Shown: positions 35,313 to 45,136, counted from the first letter of the stretch. The stretch: 64,000 nt of DNA from DASVTU01 sp036387415 (GCA_036387415.1 DASVTU010000030.1:1-64000), one strand, 5' to 3'. Notes: generated from the sequence alone by a model not told the origin. Translations and numbers: made by a program.

Positions 35313-38029
35313 AGCGTAACAGAAAAGAGCTTGATGCCATTTTAGACAAAGTTATGGCCGACATCCGCGACGAGCGCATCGATGAGTCGGCGGCGGAGAC
35401 GGCGGCCTCGCGTGTCTGGGCGCGCGTCTCCGAGCAAGCGGCGGGCGAGAAGTTAATTGACTCCCCGACCGCCGTCGCAGCCGCCGAGCCGTTGGGCGGC
35501 TGCGCGAATTACCAATCGCTCATCCCTTCTTACCTTCGCGGAGAGCTTTCGCCAGCGCGCGCTCTGCTGCTTGAAGACCATACGAACGAGTGTATCCCTT
35601 GCCGCAAGGCTTTGAAGGCGGCGAGCACAGGCGCGCCGCAAGTGGCGGCACGCGCGTCGCAAGTTAAACCCACACCGACGAAGCAAACGTCGCTCGCCCC
35701 TGTGTGGCGTTGGAGCATTGCCGCCGGTCTGCTGCTGTGCTTCGGACTCGCCGCGATGTTCTACGTTGAGCGCCTCGACCTTTCGGGCAGAACGCTTGCC
35801 GCGACCGTCGAGAGTGCGGACGGCTATCTTTATCGCGTTTCCGAAACTGAGAGCCGCGCGCTCCGAATGGGCGAACAGATTCAGAAAGGCGAGCGCGTGC
35901 GAACGTCCAAAGATTCAAACGCCGTGTTGCGCCTCGCGGACGGGTCGCTCGTCGAGATGCGCGAGCGCAGCGAGATGTCGATAACCGAGAACGGGAAGGG
36001 CGTCACCATCAAACTCGAACGCGGCGACGTGGCCGTCGAGGCGGCGAAGCAGCGCAAACGCCATCTCTATGTCGCCACGCCGGATTCGCTCGTCTCCGTG
36101 ACGGGCACGATCTTCTTCGTCGGCAGTGGCACGAAGGGATCGCGCGTCTCGGTCGTCGAAGGCGAAGTGCAGGTGAATCATGCCGGCAAAGACAATCTAT
36201 TGCATCCCGGCGATCAGGTGACGACCAACGCGCGCCTTGAATCCATCCCGCTCACGCAGGAAGTTGCTTGGAGCCGCAACGCCGCGCGCTACACGCAACT
36301 CGCCGCAGAGTTGACGAGGCTACGACAGGACATTAACGCGAGAGTCCCGCGCCCCGGCGTGCGCTACTCCACGCGCTTCCTCGACCTCGTACCCGAAGGC
36401 ACTGTCCTTTACGCCGCGCTCCCCAATCTGAGCCAGAGGCTCGCCGACTCGCACCGCGTCATGCAGCAGCGCATCAACCAGAATCCAGCGCTCAAAGAGT
36501 GGTGGAAAAATGAAGGGCGCGAAGGGCAGGGCGCAGGGGTTGATAAGATCGTCGAACGCGTGCGCGAGTTCGGCGCATACCTCGGCGACGAGATTGTCGT
36601 CAGCGCGGGCTTGGACGCGAAAAACGAGCCGGGCAACATCCTTGTCCTCGGTGATTTGAAGAACGCGTCTGACTTCCGCCCGTACCTTGAGGGGCAGATC
36701 GCCCAATTCGCCCGCGAAGGCAAGAACAGCCCGGCGATTCGCATCGTTGATGACCCGCTCGCGGCTGCGCCACAATCGAACGGCGCTCCCGGAAAAGATG
36801 AAATCTTCGTCTGGATACGCAACGATTTTTTCGCCGCGTCGCCGCAGATTGAAAATTTGCGTCAGCTTGCGACGACGCTCAACAATTCCGGCGCGAACCG
36901 CTTCGTCGGAACGTCTTTCCACGCGCGTCTCGCTGAAATCTACCGCGAGGGCGCGGGGCTTGTGGTCGCCGCCGACCTGGAAAAACTCATCAGTCAAATC
37001 GGGCGCGAGGACGCAAACCTTCCGGGCGGCGCGGAGCGCAGCGAAGGCTTCCGCCGTCTCGGGCTAATGAACCTCAAACACCTCGTCGTCGAGCAGAAGG
37101 ATTTGAACGAGAAGACGCAGAGCCGCGCCGCGCTCACTTTCAGCGAGCCGCGTCGCGGAATCGCTTCGTGGCTCGCCGCGCCGGGTGCGATGGGCGCGCT
37201 TGAGTTCGTCTCGCCTGACGCAAACGTGGCGACCGCCTTCGTCGTTAAAGAACCCGCGTTGCTCGTTGACGATCTGCTCGGCTTCCTTGAAACGGTGCAG
37301 CCCGATCTGCGCCGCCAACTGCGCGAGATTGAAGCGCAGCAGGGCATCGACATCCGACGCGACTTGGCCGCGCCGTTGGGCGGCGAGTTCGCCTTCGCCA
37401 TCGACGGCCCGCTGCTCCCGACCCCCTCCTGGAAGATGATTCTTGAAGTGAACAATCAAGCGCACTTGCAGGGGTCGCTTGAGCGCGTGGTCGAGAAGCT
37501 GAACGGTTGGGCGACGCTGAGCGGTAAAGGCGGATTGCGCTGGGAGAACTCGACCGAGGGCGGACGCACGGTTTACACCCTGCGTTCAGCCGACTTCGGA
37601 CTCGAAGCGCACTACACCTTTGTGAACGGCTACCTCGTCGTCACGCCGAGCCGTGCGCTGCTGTATCGCGCCTTGCAGTACCGCGAATCCGGCAACACTC
37701 TCTTGCGTTCGGCGCGCTTCAGAGAGACGATGCCGGTGGACGGGAACGCTAACTTCTCCGCGATTCTCTACCACGACCTCGCGCCCGCCCTTCGTCCGTT
37801 GGCGGAGCGCGCGCCTGAGAGTCAGCGAGGGGCGCTCGCCGCCGCCGCCGAGATGCCGCCGACTCTGGCCTACGCTTACGCGCAGGGCGACCGCATCACG
37901 CTCGCGGCGAACACAGAAGGCGGCCCGTTTGGGTTAAGTCCCGACAGCCTGATTGGTCTGCCGAACGCGTTTGCGATGCAAAACATTCTGATGAACGCGA
38001 TGGGCGACAAGAACGAACAGAAGCGTTGA
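35309..38029 (+). CDS. Anti-sigma/FecR-domain membrane protein with large periplasmic region
   Basis: 906 residues. Residues 65-103 have a zinc-finger anti-sigma motif (HTNECIPCRKAL, i.e. HxxxCxxC) with an upstream Cys. One membrane helix follows (about 138-158, IAAGLLLCFGLAAMFYV). A FecR domain (about 165-290) has GEQIQKGERVRTSKDSNAVL, LADGSLVEM and TPDSLVSVTGTIFFV. The remaining 600 residues are a periplasmic region with features of DUF3352-like proteins (VPEGTVLYAALPNLSQRL near 365). The cytoplasmic finger would hold the sigma factor encoded 4 bp upstream, while the FecR and periplasmic part would sense an outside signal. Anti-sigma fusions with such a large extra domain are uncommon outside this lineage as far as I know. 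Confidence 0.88.
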   Translation: MKRNRKELDAILDKVMADIRDERIDESAAETAASRVWARVSEQAAGEKLIDSPTAVAAAEPLGGCANYQSLIPSYLRGELSPARALLLEDHTNECIPCRKALKAASTGAPQVAARASQVKPTPTKQTSLAPVWRWSIAAGLLLCFGLAAMFYVERLDLSGRTLAATVESADGYLYRVSETESRALRMGEQIQKGERVRTSKDSNAVLRLADGSLVEMRERSEMSITENGKGVTIKLERGDVAVEAAKQRKRHLYVATPDSLVSVTGTIFFVGSGTKGSRVSVVEGEVQVNHAGKDNLLHPGDQVTTNARLESIPLTQEVAWSRNAARYTQLAAELTRLRQDINARVPRPGVRYSTRFLDLVPEGTVLYAALPNLSQRLADSHRVMQQRINQNPALKEWWKNEGREGQGAGVDKIVERVREFGAYLGDEIVVSAGLDAKNEPGNILVLGDLKNASDFRPYLEGQIAQFAREGKNSPAIRIVDDPLAAAPQSNGAPGKDEIFVWIRNDFFAASPQIENLRQLATTLNNSGANRFVGTSFHARLAEIYREGAGLVVAADLEKLISQIGREDANLPGGAERSEGFRRLGLMNLKHLVVEQKDLNEKTQSRAALTFSEPRRGIASWLAAPGAMGALEFVSPDANVATAFVVKEPALLVDDLLGFLETVQPDLRRQLREIEAQQGIDIRRDLAAPLGGEFAFAIDGPLLPTPSWKMILEVNNQAHLQGSLERVVEKLNGWATLSGKGGLRWENSTEGGRTVYTLRSADFGLEAHYTFVNGYLVVTPSRALLYRALQYRESGNTLLRSARFRETMPVDGNANFSAILYHDLAPALRPLAERAPESQRGALAAAAEMPPTLAYAYAQGDRITLAANTEGGPFGLSPDSLIGLPNAFAMQNILMNAMGDKNEQKR

Positions 38030-38110
38030 AGTCAGGAAACTAGAGAGCGATGATGAAGGGGAATACAGGCAGGGGGCTCGTCCTCTGCCTGCTTTAACGG
38101 CGAATCGTGT

Positions 38111-38147
38111 GGGCAGAGGACGTGTCCTCTGCCCGCACAATTTTATT
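38111..38147 (+). terminator. Rho-independent terminator after the FecR gene
   Basis: GGGCAGAGGAC and GTCCTCTGCCC form an 11-bp stem around a tiny loop, followed by AATTTTATTT. A weaker related hairpin (AGGCAG...CTGCCT) lies 30 bp upstream. It would partly or fully separate the sigma/FecR transcript from the ABC genes. Confidence 0.75.
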
Positions 38148-38189
38148 TGAACACTTTATGCTTGAGATCGTAGAAAGTCTCATCAGCTT

Positions 38190-39167
38190 ATGAACCCTAT
38201 CATCGAACTCAACGGTTTAAGTGTCACGTTCGGCAGGCGAGAGATCCTGAAGGATTTGAGCGGGTCGGTCAAGGGTCGCGCCGTGGGTCTGCTCGGTCCG
38301 AACGGCGCGGGAAAGACGACGCTCATCCATACGCTGCTCGGCTTTCACGCGCCCAACGCCGGCACTGTACGCATACTCGGAGAAGACATCGCAACGAACG
38401 CCAAGAGCCTCCGCGCCGCGGTCGGCTACATGCCGGAGCGCGATTCGTTCATCGCCAAAATGTCTTGCGTTCGCTTCGTCCGGCTAATGGCCGAACTCTC
38501 CGGCATCCCTTCCGAAGCGGCACTCGAACGCGCGCACGAAGCCCTCTTCTACGTGGGCCTCGGCGAGGCGCGATACCGCTCGGTTGACACCTATTCGCTC
38601 GGCATGAAGCAACTCGCTAAACTCGCGCAGGCTATCGTGCACGGGCCGCGTTTGATCATTCTGGACGAGCCGACGAACGGACTCGACCCGCCGACGCGGG
38701 CGCGCATGATTCGCCTTATTCAGGAGATACGCGACAGTGGCCGAGCGCGCATCTTGCTCTCGTCACATCTGTTGCGCGATGTCGAGGAATGCTGCGACGA
38801 AATTCTCGTCTTGAAGGACGGGCGCATTGCCGCCAACTGCAATCTCGATGAAGAGCGCAAAGCGAACCGCAAGTTTATCGAACTTGAAACGCGCGGGAGT
38901 GACCGCGCGGCGTTTGCCGAAGCCATCGGCGGATTAGGCTGCGAGTATGCGCTCGCGGGCGAGCGGCGCATTAAACTCGTAATGCAGGACGGCGTGGAGA
39001 TAGACGACCTTTACCGTTTAGCCTTCGAGCGGCAGATTCAGATTCGCCGCTTGAACTACAAGCGCGATTCGCTCGAAGATATTTTCCTCAAGGCGATGGA
39101 AGGCGAAGAGAACGGCACTGCCACAGGTGGGGACGGCAAAGGAGGGAACGGCGATGGCCGTATTTGA
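38190..39167 (+). CDS. ABC transporter ATP-binding protein (first pair)
   Basis: 325 residues with Walker A GPNGAGKTT, a degenerate signature YSLGMKQLAKLAQA, Walker B LIILDEPTNGLDPPT and switch SSHLLRDVEECCDE. Its signature resembles ATPases of ABC-2 export systems. The C-terminus ends in a Gly/Asp/Asn-rich tail (GTATGGDGKGGNGDGRI). It overlaps the permease gene by 14 bp, so the two form one transporter. The substrate is unknown. Confidence 0.92.
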   Translation: MNPIIELNGLSVTFGRREILKDLSGSVKGRAVGLLGPNGAGKTTLIHTLLGFHAPNAGTVRILGEDIATNAKSLRAAVGYMPERDSFIAKMSCVRFVRLMAELSGIPSEAALERAHEALFYVGLGEARYRSVDTYSLGMKQLAKLAQAIVHGPRLIILDEPTNGLDPPTRARMIRLIQEIRDSGRARILLSSHLLRDVEECCDEILVLKDGRIAANCNLDEERKANRKFIELETRGSDRAAFAEAIGGLGCEYALAGERRIKLVMQDGVEIDDLYRLAFERQIQIRRLNYKRDSLEDIFLKAMEGEENGTATGGDGKGGNGDGRI

Positions 39168-40068
39168 AAACAGCTATCGGCAGTACGAAGGCGGGCTCAC
39201 GCCGGAGTGGTCGCGCTTTCTCGTCCTCCCGCGCTACGCGCTGCACGACGTGTTCAGTTCGAAGTTCTTTACGGCGGTCTTCTCCCTGTGCTTCATCTAC
39301 CCGCTCTTCGCCGCGATCCTCATCTACTTGCATCACAACGCGAATGCCATCGCGCTCATGCAAATCAACGTGCGCGAGTTGTTGCCGATCAACGCGTCGT
39401 TCTTCCTGTACTTCGTGGAAGTTCAGGGCTGGCTCGCCTTCGTCCTCACGGTGCTCGTCGGCCCCGTGCTTGTCTCGCGCGATCTGGCGAATAACGCCTT
39501 GCCGCTCTATCTGTGCCGCCCGTTCTCGCGCGCCGAATACGTGCTCGGAAAGATGACGGTGCTCATTATTTTGCTGTCACTCATGACGTGGGTGCCGGGC
39601 CTCCTGCTCTTCCTCCTGCAAGCGTATCTCGAAGGCGCGCGTTGGATCGTGTGGAATTCGTGGGTGGCGGGGGCGATCTTCGTCGGCAGCATGACGTGGA
39701 TCCTGCTGCTTTCACTGCTCTCGCTGGCGATCTCGGCGTGGGTGCGTTGGCGCGTCGTGGCGAGCGGCGCGATGCTCGGGTTGTTCTTCATCCCGTCCGC
39801 CCTCGGCGCGATAATCAACCAGCTGTTTTTCACGCGGATAGGGCATTTAATCAGCCCCGCGGACCTGATGGAGAACATCCGGCACGGGCTCTTCGGCCTC
39901 TTCAGGCGGGAAGTGGGGAGCTACGAAGACGCTTGGGGCAGAGGACTCATCGACGTCGGGATGCGCGAGCCGCCGCTGTGGGCTAGCTGGCTAGTAGTTG
40001 TTCTAATTTGCCTCGTCTGCCTCTTACTGCTCTCGCGCAAAGTCCGAGCTTACGAAGTGATCAAATGA
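39154..40068 (+). CDS. ABC-2 type permease (first pair)
   Basis: 304 residues from ATG at 39154, which has AAAGGAGGG about 8 nt upstream; an earlier in-frame start at 39127 lacks this. Six or so hydrophobic helices: FFTAVFSLCFIYPLFAAILI, FFLYFVEVQGWLAFVLTVLV, MTVLIILLSLMTWVPGLLLF, GAIFVGSMTWILLLSLLSLA, VASGAMLGLFFIPSALGAII, and a final LVVVLICLVCLLLLS. Overlaps the ATPase before it and, by 4 bp, the ATPase after it. Confidence 0.88.
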   Translation: MAVFENSYRQYEGGLTPEWSRFLVLPRYALHDVFSSKFFTAVFSLCFIYPLFAAILIYLHHNANAIALMQINVRELLPINASFFLYFVEVQGWLAFVLTVLVGPVLVSRDLANNALPLYLCRPFSRAEYVLGKMTVLIILLSLMTWVPGLLLFLLQAYLEGARWIVWNSWVAGAIFVGSMTWILLLSLLSLAISAWVRWRVVASGAMLGLFFIPSALGAIINQLFFTRIGHLISPADLMENIRHGLFGLFRREVGSYEDAWGRGLIDVGMREPPLWASWLVVVLICLVCLLLLSRKVRAYEVIK

Positions 40069-41030
40069 CGATGACGACAACGAACGCAGAACGGATGATC
40101 GTCTTCGAGGGCGTCTCAAAATTCTACGGCGAGATACTCGGCGTCAACCGCGTCAACCTCTCTATCGCGCCCGGCATTACGAGCCTCGTCGGCCCGAACG
40201 GTTCGGGCAAGACGACCTTGATGAACTTGATGACGGGGCTGCTGCGACCGACGCGCGGAACGATTAGCGTGCTCGGCACGAGCCCGCACGACCCGGAAAA
40301 ACTCTTCCGCAAAGTTGGCTACTGCTCGCAGTTCGATTCCTTCCCGCGCGGCATAACGGGGCGCGAATTCATCGAGTTCTACCTGAGCGTTCACGGCTAC
40401 GCGAGAGGTGAGGTGCGGGATTTAACGCAGGCGGCGCTCGAACGCGTATCGATGCAGGATGCGTCCGAACGCAAGGTGGCGGGCTACAGCAAAGGCATGA
40501 GGCAGCGCATCCGGCTCGCGCAGTCGATTGCCCATAACCCATCGGTGCTCATCCTCGACGAGCCTTTGAACGGACTCGACCCGATGGCGCGCGCCGAGAT
40601 AATCCGTCTGTTTCAGTCGCTCGCGGCGGAAGGCTTGTACCTCGTCATCTCAAGCCACATCCTGCACGAAGTTGACATGATGTCCGACAGCGTCGTGCTG
40701 ATGCACAACGGCTACGTCGTCGCGGAGGGCGACGTGCACGGCGTGCGCGATGAGATCGAGGAGCACCCGATGCAAATCCTCGTGCGCTGCGACCGCCCCC
40801 AAGTTTTAGCCGCGCGCCTCTTTGAGCACGAACACACCATCGAGGCGCGCATCCACAACGACCGACGGGGGCTGTTCGTCAAGACGCGCCGACCCGACGA
40901 CTTCTACCTGCTACTTAACCGACTTGTGACGGAGAATAACCTACAGGTCGAATCAGTCGCCCCATCGGACGACGACCTAAATGCCGTTTACCAATACTTA
41001 ATCAATTCCGACGGAGGGCGCGTAAGTTGA
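40065..41030 (+). CDS. ABC transporter ATP-binding protein (second pair)
   Basis: About 321 residues from ATG 40065, which overlaps the permease stop as ATGA; the frame is open to 40008 but that part repeats the permease's last codons in another frame. Walker A GPNGSGKTT, degenerate signature YSKGMRQRIRLAQS, Walker B VLILDEPLNGLDPMA and switch SSHILHEVDMMSD. Paired with the permease that follows (4-bp overlap). Confidence 0.92.
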   Translation: MTMTTTNAERMIVFEGVSKFYGEILGVNRVNLSIAPGITSLVGPNGSGKTTLMNLMTGLLRPTRGTISVLGTSPHDPEKLFRKVGYCSQFDSFPRGITGREFIEFYLSVHGYARGEVRDLTQAALERVSMQDASERKVAGYSKGMRQRIRLAQSIAHNPSVLILDEPLNGLDPMARAEIIRLFQSLAAEGLYLVISSHILHEVDMMSDSVVLMHNGYVVAEGDVHGVRDEIEEHPMQILVRCDRPQVLAARLFEHEHTIEARIHNDRRGLFVKTRRPDDFYLLLNRLVTENNLQVESVAPSDDDLNAVYQYLINSDGGRVS

Positions 41031-41905
41031 GTTTTACTGTTGAGACGAGAGGGAAGCGTGTGGCAGGGAGCGGCGAGGCGGCGAATGTTAACTGGTCGCT
41101 CTGGGCGCGGCAGACGCTCGCCGTCCTGCGCCTCGAACTCAGAAGAAACTTCCTCGGTCGCCGCGCCCTGTTGCTCTACATGCTCGCGGGGCTGCCACTG
41201 ACGGTGCTCGTGGCGGTCGTTGTCTTCTTGCCGCGCACGCCCGAGTCTGATGACTTCGCGGGGTTGAGCATCGTTTACTCCGTCATCTACGGCGCGCTCA
41301 TACTGCGTACGCTCCTTTTCTTCGGTTGCGCGTGGGTCTTCATGAATTTGTTCCGCGGCGAGATTGTTGACCGGAGTTTGCACTATTACTTTCTCGCGCC
41401 TGTACGACGCGAAGTGCTCGTCGTGGGGAAATACTTATCCGGGTTGGTAGCGACCCTTACGCTGTTCGGCGTCTCGACGCTCGGCTCTTTCGCCCTGCTC
41501 TACTTCGGTCTCTTTCCGTCACAGAGCACGGAGTATGTTTTCAACGGCCCCGGTTTCGGGCAGGCACTTACGTATGCTGGCATCACGGCGCTCGCGTGCG
41601 TCGGTTACGGAGCAGTTTTTCTAATCGTAGGCTTGTTCTTCAGAAACCCGATTATCCCGGCGGGGCTGATCTACGGCTGGGAGTGGATTAACTTTCTGCT
41701 ACCGCCGTTGTTGAAGAAGGTAAGCGTCATTCATTACCTTCACTCGCTCGTGCCCGTCCCGCCGCCGCCGGGTCCCTTCGCCGTGCTCGTCGAGCCGACG
41801 CCCGCCTGGATTTCCGTCCCCAGTCTGCTCATCTTCACCGTGCTTGCACTCGTCCTCGCCGGACTTCACATCCGCCGACAAGAGATTAGCTACGCGGGCG
41901 AATAG
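41027..41905 (+). CDS. ABC-2 type permease (second pair)
   Basis: 292 residues from TTG at 41027, overlapping the ATPase stop by 4 bp with GGAGG upstream. Hydrophobic helices include ALLLYMLAGLPLTVLVAVVVFL, SIVYSVIYGALILRTLLFFG, YLSGLVATLTLFGVSTLGSF, YAGITALACVGYGAVFLIVG and VPSLLIFTVLALVLAGLHI. Last gene of the overlapping run; a terminator follows. The paired layout suggests two related ABC-2 exporters, or one system with two ATPases and two permeases. Confidence 0.88.
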   Translation: MSFTVETRGKRVAGSGEAANVNWSLWARQTLAVLRLELRRNFLGRRALLLYMLAGLPLTVLVAVVVFLPRTPESDDFAGLSIVYSVIYGALILRTLLFFGCAWVFMNLFRGEIVDRSLHYYFLAPVRREVLVVGKYLSGLVATLTLFGVSTLGSFALLYFGLFPSQSTEYVFNGPGFGQALTYAGITALACVGYGAVFLIVGLFFRNPIIPAGLIYGWEWINFLLPPLLKKVSVIHYLHSLVPVPPPPGPFAVLVEPTPAWISVPSLLIFTVLALVLAGLHIRRQEISYAGE

Positions 41906-41982
41906 ACTAATCTAGCAGACCCGAGATGATAAAAGAGATGCTATCCGGCCGGGTTGAATGAGTTGTTAGGCCGGGTGTAAGG

Positions 41983-42030
41983 ATCAAGCCCGGTTGAGAA
42001 GCATCTTGACGTTTCTCAGCCGGGCTTGAT
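41983..42030. terminator. Bidirectional terminator between convergent genes
   Basis: ATCAAGCCCGG...TGAGAA pairs with TTCTCA...CCGGGCTTGAT: an 18-bp stem with one mismatch and a 12-nt loop, flanked by T/A runs. It lies between the ABC permease (plus) and the S9 peptidase (minus). Confidence 0.85.
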
Positions 42031-42061
42031 GCTTATTCTACGGGTCGGCGTCGCGGAGTCG

Positions 42062-44122
42062 CTATTTGCCGGTCGGGTTGGTGGCTAATTTGACGGTCTT
42101 GGGGTCAACCGTTATCTCCTGCAAACGTTTGGCTACATCGGGCGTGAGGGCTTCCTGGTAGCGTCCGCCCAAGTGTTTAGCTAGGAACTTCTCGGTCATC
42201 GCCAGCGTTGCCATGATGTTGACACGGCGCGCGAAGCCGTGACCCTCGTCGGGTGCGACGATGTACTCGACCGGGAATCCCCTGTCACGCAAGGAAATCA
42301 CCATCTGGTCGGCTTGGCTTTTCTTCACACGAACGTCGTTCGCTCCCTGCACGATGAGCAGAGGGGTCTTAATCTTATCGGCGTGCGTGAGCGGCGATTG
42401 CCGGATAAGCTGCTCTTTCCCTTCCGCAGTGGTGGGGTCACCCACACGCTTGTATACCCTGATGCGCTCGGACTCCATGGTCGGTGGCATGGCTGCGAGG
42501 AGTGAAATCAGGTCGTTCTGACCATTAATCGACACCGCCGCCGCGTAGATGTCCGGCGTGAAGGTGACGCCCGCCAGTGCCGCATAGCCGCCGTAGGAAG
42601 ACCCCATGATGCCGACGCGCTTTGGATCAGTGATGCCCTGACTAATCAGATACTTCACGCCCCACGTCACGTCGTCCTGCATTTTTTCGCTCCACTGCCT
42701 GTTGCCGGCGTCCAGAAACTTCTTGCCGTAGCCCGTCGAGCCGCGAAAGTTCGGTAGGAGAACGGCGTAGCCGCGGTTCGCTAAGAACTGCGACATGGAG
42801 TCGTAACCCCAACGCTCGCGCGCCCAAGGCCCTCCATGTGGAAGGATAATGGTCGGAAGGTTCTTCGGCGCAATACCTCTCGGCAGCGCGAGGTAGGCGG
42901 GAATTTCCAGCCCGTCGGACGACTTGTAACGAATCGGTTTTACTTCGGCGAGAACTTCGCGCGGCAACTTTTCGCGGATACGGTATTGCAACTCCAACTT
43001 CTTCGACTTGCGTTCAAAGAGATACTTCTCTCCGGGTTCCGTGTCACTGGCAGCCGTAATGAGCCAGGTCATCTCGTCTGCGGTGGATGAGTCAAACCAG
43101 ATTTCCCTGTTCGGCAACTTCTTCTGCAAAAACTTGTAATCTTTCTCTAATGCCCCGTCCTTGAAATAGAGTCGCTGGCGGTCGTCAGTGTAGCCCGTGA
43201 AGACGAGTTCGTCAGTCACTGGCGAGAAGGCTGCGCCGTCCAAGTCCACACGGCGCAGGGGATCGGATTCGACGACCTCCTCTTTGCCCGTTTCGGGGTC
43301 GAACAAGACAAGCCTCGCTAAGTCCACACCCTCGCCCTTGTTGGAAACCATGTAGACGCGGCGATTGTCTTTGTGGAAGCGATTCAGGTTGCAAGTCTCG
43401 AAGACGCTGCACGAATAGACTTTCGTGAACCTGCCGTCAGCGTCCACTCTGAGCACTTCCTTGTCGCCGCTCTTGGTCGAGCGCATGGCAAGACGCAGCT
43501 GGTCTTTATTGTCAAAGAGCCAGTCCGTCAGCCGTTCCGTGTTCTGGCGAACGAGGGTGCGTTCACCGGTCGAGATTTTGACTTTATACAGGTCGTGCCA
43601 TGCCGGGTCGCGGTCATTTATGCCGACGTAGACCGCGTCCGGCTCGGCACGCGGCACGTTGTAAAGTACGGTTCTGGCCTTCTCCGAATTGGTGAGATTT
43701 CGCGCGGCGGGAACTTCCGCTCCGCTCGGCGGAGGCTCGCTGGGGCTGACGGCGTAGAGGTTGTAATTCTCGTCGCCCTCTTTATCTTTAGTGAACAAGA
43801 TGAACTTGCCGTCACGACTCCATAAAAATTGTCTGGGCGGGCGTCTCGTCTCGTTGGTCAGCAGGCGCGCGTTGGCGAATGGCTCGTCCGCGCGTTTGAC
43901 CCAGATATTCCCCGTGCCCTTGTGTGGCTTGCGGAAGGCGATAAACTTGCCGTCAGGAGAAATCTGCGCCCCGGCGATTTCCGGGTTGCCGAACAATACT
44001 TCGCGGTCAATCAACGGCGGCAGACCGTTTTGTGCCAGCGCGGTCGCGCTGAGCAGTAAAATCAACGACAGCGCGCAGAGTAAGAATCTGGTCGCCAAAG
44101 ACGCACGGATTTTTCTAATCAT
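42062..44122 (-). CDS. Secreted S9-family prolyl oligopeptidase-like peptidase
   Basis: 686 residues with a signal peptide (LLCALSLILLLSATALAQ). The N-terminal half is a beta-propeller of TolB/WD-like blades (ISPDGKFIAFR, WSRDGKFILFTK, AAFSPVTDELVFTG). From about 420 it is an alpha/beta-hydrolase of the S9 type, with nucleophile GSSYGGY, Asp in GANDVRVK and His in DEGHGF. It should cleave short peptides in the periplasm or outside. It faces the ABC run across a shared terminator. Confidence 0.94.
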   Translation of the reverse strand: MIRKIRASLATRFLLCALSLILLLSATALAQNGLPPLIDREVLFGNPEIAGAQISPDGKFIAFRKPHKGTGNIWVKRADEPFANARLLTNETRRPPRQFLWSRDGKFILFTKDKEGDENYNLYAVSPSEPPPSGAEVPAARNLTNSEKARTVLYNVPRAEPDAVYVGINDRDPAWHDLYKVKISTGERTLVRQNTERLTDWLFDNKDQLRLAMRSTKSGDKEVLRVDADGRFTKVYSCSVFETCNLNRFHKDNRRVYMVSNKGEGVDLARLVLFDPETGKEEVVESDPLRRVDLDGAAFSPVTDELVFTGYTDDRQRLYFKDGALEKDYKFLQKKLPNREIWFDSSTADEMTWLITAASDTEPGEKYLFERKSKKLELQYRIREKLPREVLAEVKPIRYKSSDGLEIPAYLALPRGIAPKNLPTIILPHGGPWARERWGYDSMSQFLANRGYAVLLPNFRGSTGYGKKFLDAGNRQWSEKMQDDVTWGVKYLISQGITDPKRVGIMGSSYGGYAALAGVTFTPDIYAAAVSINGQNDLISLLAAMPPTMESERIRVYKRVGDPTTAEGKEQLIRQSPLTHADKIKTPLLIVQGANDVRVKKSQADQMVISLRDRGFPVEYIVAPDEGHGFARRVNIMATLAMTEKFLAKHLGGRYQEALTPDVAKRLQEITVDPKTVKLATNPTGK

Positions 44123-44548
44123 ATCTCAATCATCTCCCAGCAAATGTCTGTATTCAGTACTAGCTGACCCTGCGATAAATGCAGCTCCTAAGACATAAAC
44201 GTGCGGGAGACGAAAGTATTAACGTCAGGCGTTAATATTTTTCATCAGGAGGGATTGAGAAGTGAGAGAGCGTTCAAGACGAAGACGCCTAACGCACGGC
44301 ATCATCCGCCGCGCATTCAACTTCGATGCGGTGAAGTCTTGTGCCTGAGAGGCGCGCTATTCGCGGTCGTGTACGTGCCGTTGTCAAGCATCGCCTGATC
44401 GGGGATACAACTCCACCATTGGGCGTCGAAATGAAGCATACTGAGGAGCTGCATGCTGCCCAGCCTTCTCGCGCCTCCGATGCTTGCTTCCACGGGTCAA
44501 TAATCCGAGGTTGCAGATTGTCCGCCAGTATTGGAGATGATGAGCGGG
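44123..44548. other. Intergenic region upstream of the S9 peptidase gene
   Basis: About 425 bp without a gene I can support. A hairpin with a T-run (ATTAACG/CGTTAAT, 44218-44243) lies about 100 bp upstream of the S9 start. A minus-strand open frame of about 100 codons covers part of it, but its translation is not recognisable and it overlaps the next gene. Confidence 0.5.
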
Positions 44549-44977
44549 TCACTCCTTCTGATACGTGAAAGAGATGTTTTCTATCTGCACAATCTCCCAC
44601 TTCCGCATCGCAAGACCAGATTGCAACTCGTAATGCAGGCGGAGCTTGCCAGCCAGCTTTTTCGTATTCCCTTGCTGCTCCGAGCGCGGCGATGTGCGCG
44701 TCCGCATGTCAATGACGAGTGTCGCCCGGTCGCCCGCGACCTGCTTCTCTAGAATCTCTATCTCCTTCGGCTCGGGGCCGTAGAATTGCCAACTTGAGGG
44801 TTCCGAAGCGCCGCCCTCCGCCAGCACTTCAACCCGCTCGCCGTTGATGTCTTCGCGGATGGTTTCCACAGTGATTTCAGGCCGCAGGTCTTCGGGCGGC
44901 GGGCCACCCTCGCAAGAAGCGCCTGCTAACGCTGACAAGAGTAAGAGGAGAAGCAAAGAAAATTCTCGGCAGCTCAT
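44549..44977 (-). CDS. Small lipoprotein-like exported protein of unknown function
   Basis: 142 residues from ATG at 44977, chosen for GAGGAC about 8 nt upstream; a longer frame to 45043 lacks this. A leucine-rich signal (FSLLLLLLLSALAGASC) ends at a Cys that could be lipidated, though the lipobox is imperfect. The rest (about 115 residues) is mostly polar, with alternating hydrophobic residues and no motif I recognise. It is followed by nothing on the same strand until the S9 gene. Confidence 0.65.
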   Translation of the reverse strand: MSCREFSLLLLLLLSALAGASCEGGPPPEDLRPEITVETIREDINGERVEVLAEGGASEPSSWQFYGPEPKEIEILEKQVAGDRATLVIDMRTRTSPRSEQQGNTKKLAGKLRLHYELQSGLAMRKWEIVQIENISFTYQKE

Positions 44978-45136
44978 AAGTAAGTCCTCAACACAGATAT
45001 AAGGCACACTCACAATCGAACCATCTGCCAAAAGAGATGGCAATGCCCCACGGGCTCAGCACAAATATTCAGAATAGTTGCATGGTTTATTCGGTTCTTA
45101 ACTGCATAACCGTGCAACGTCGAATGGGAACTTGGC

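Noticed and set aside
44218..44243. Hairpin with T-run as a terminator upstream of the S9 peptidase
   Set aside because: Its T-run is on the plus strand and no plus-strand gene precedes it; reading the other way it has no T-tract.
44289..44600. Minus-strand frame of 103 codons between the S9 gene and the lipoprotein-like gene
   Set aside because: Overlaps the end of the lipoprotein-like gene, has no ribosome site and an unrecognisable translation; too weak to call a gene.
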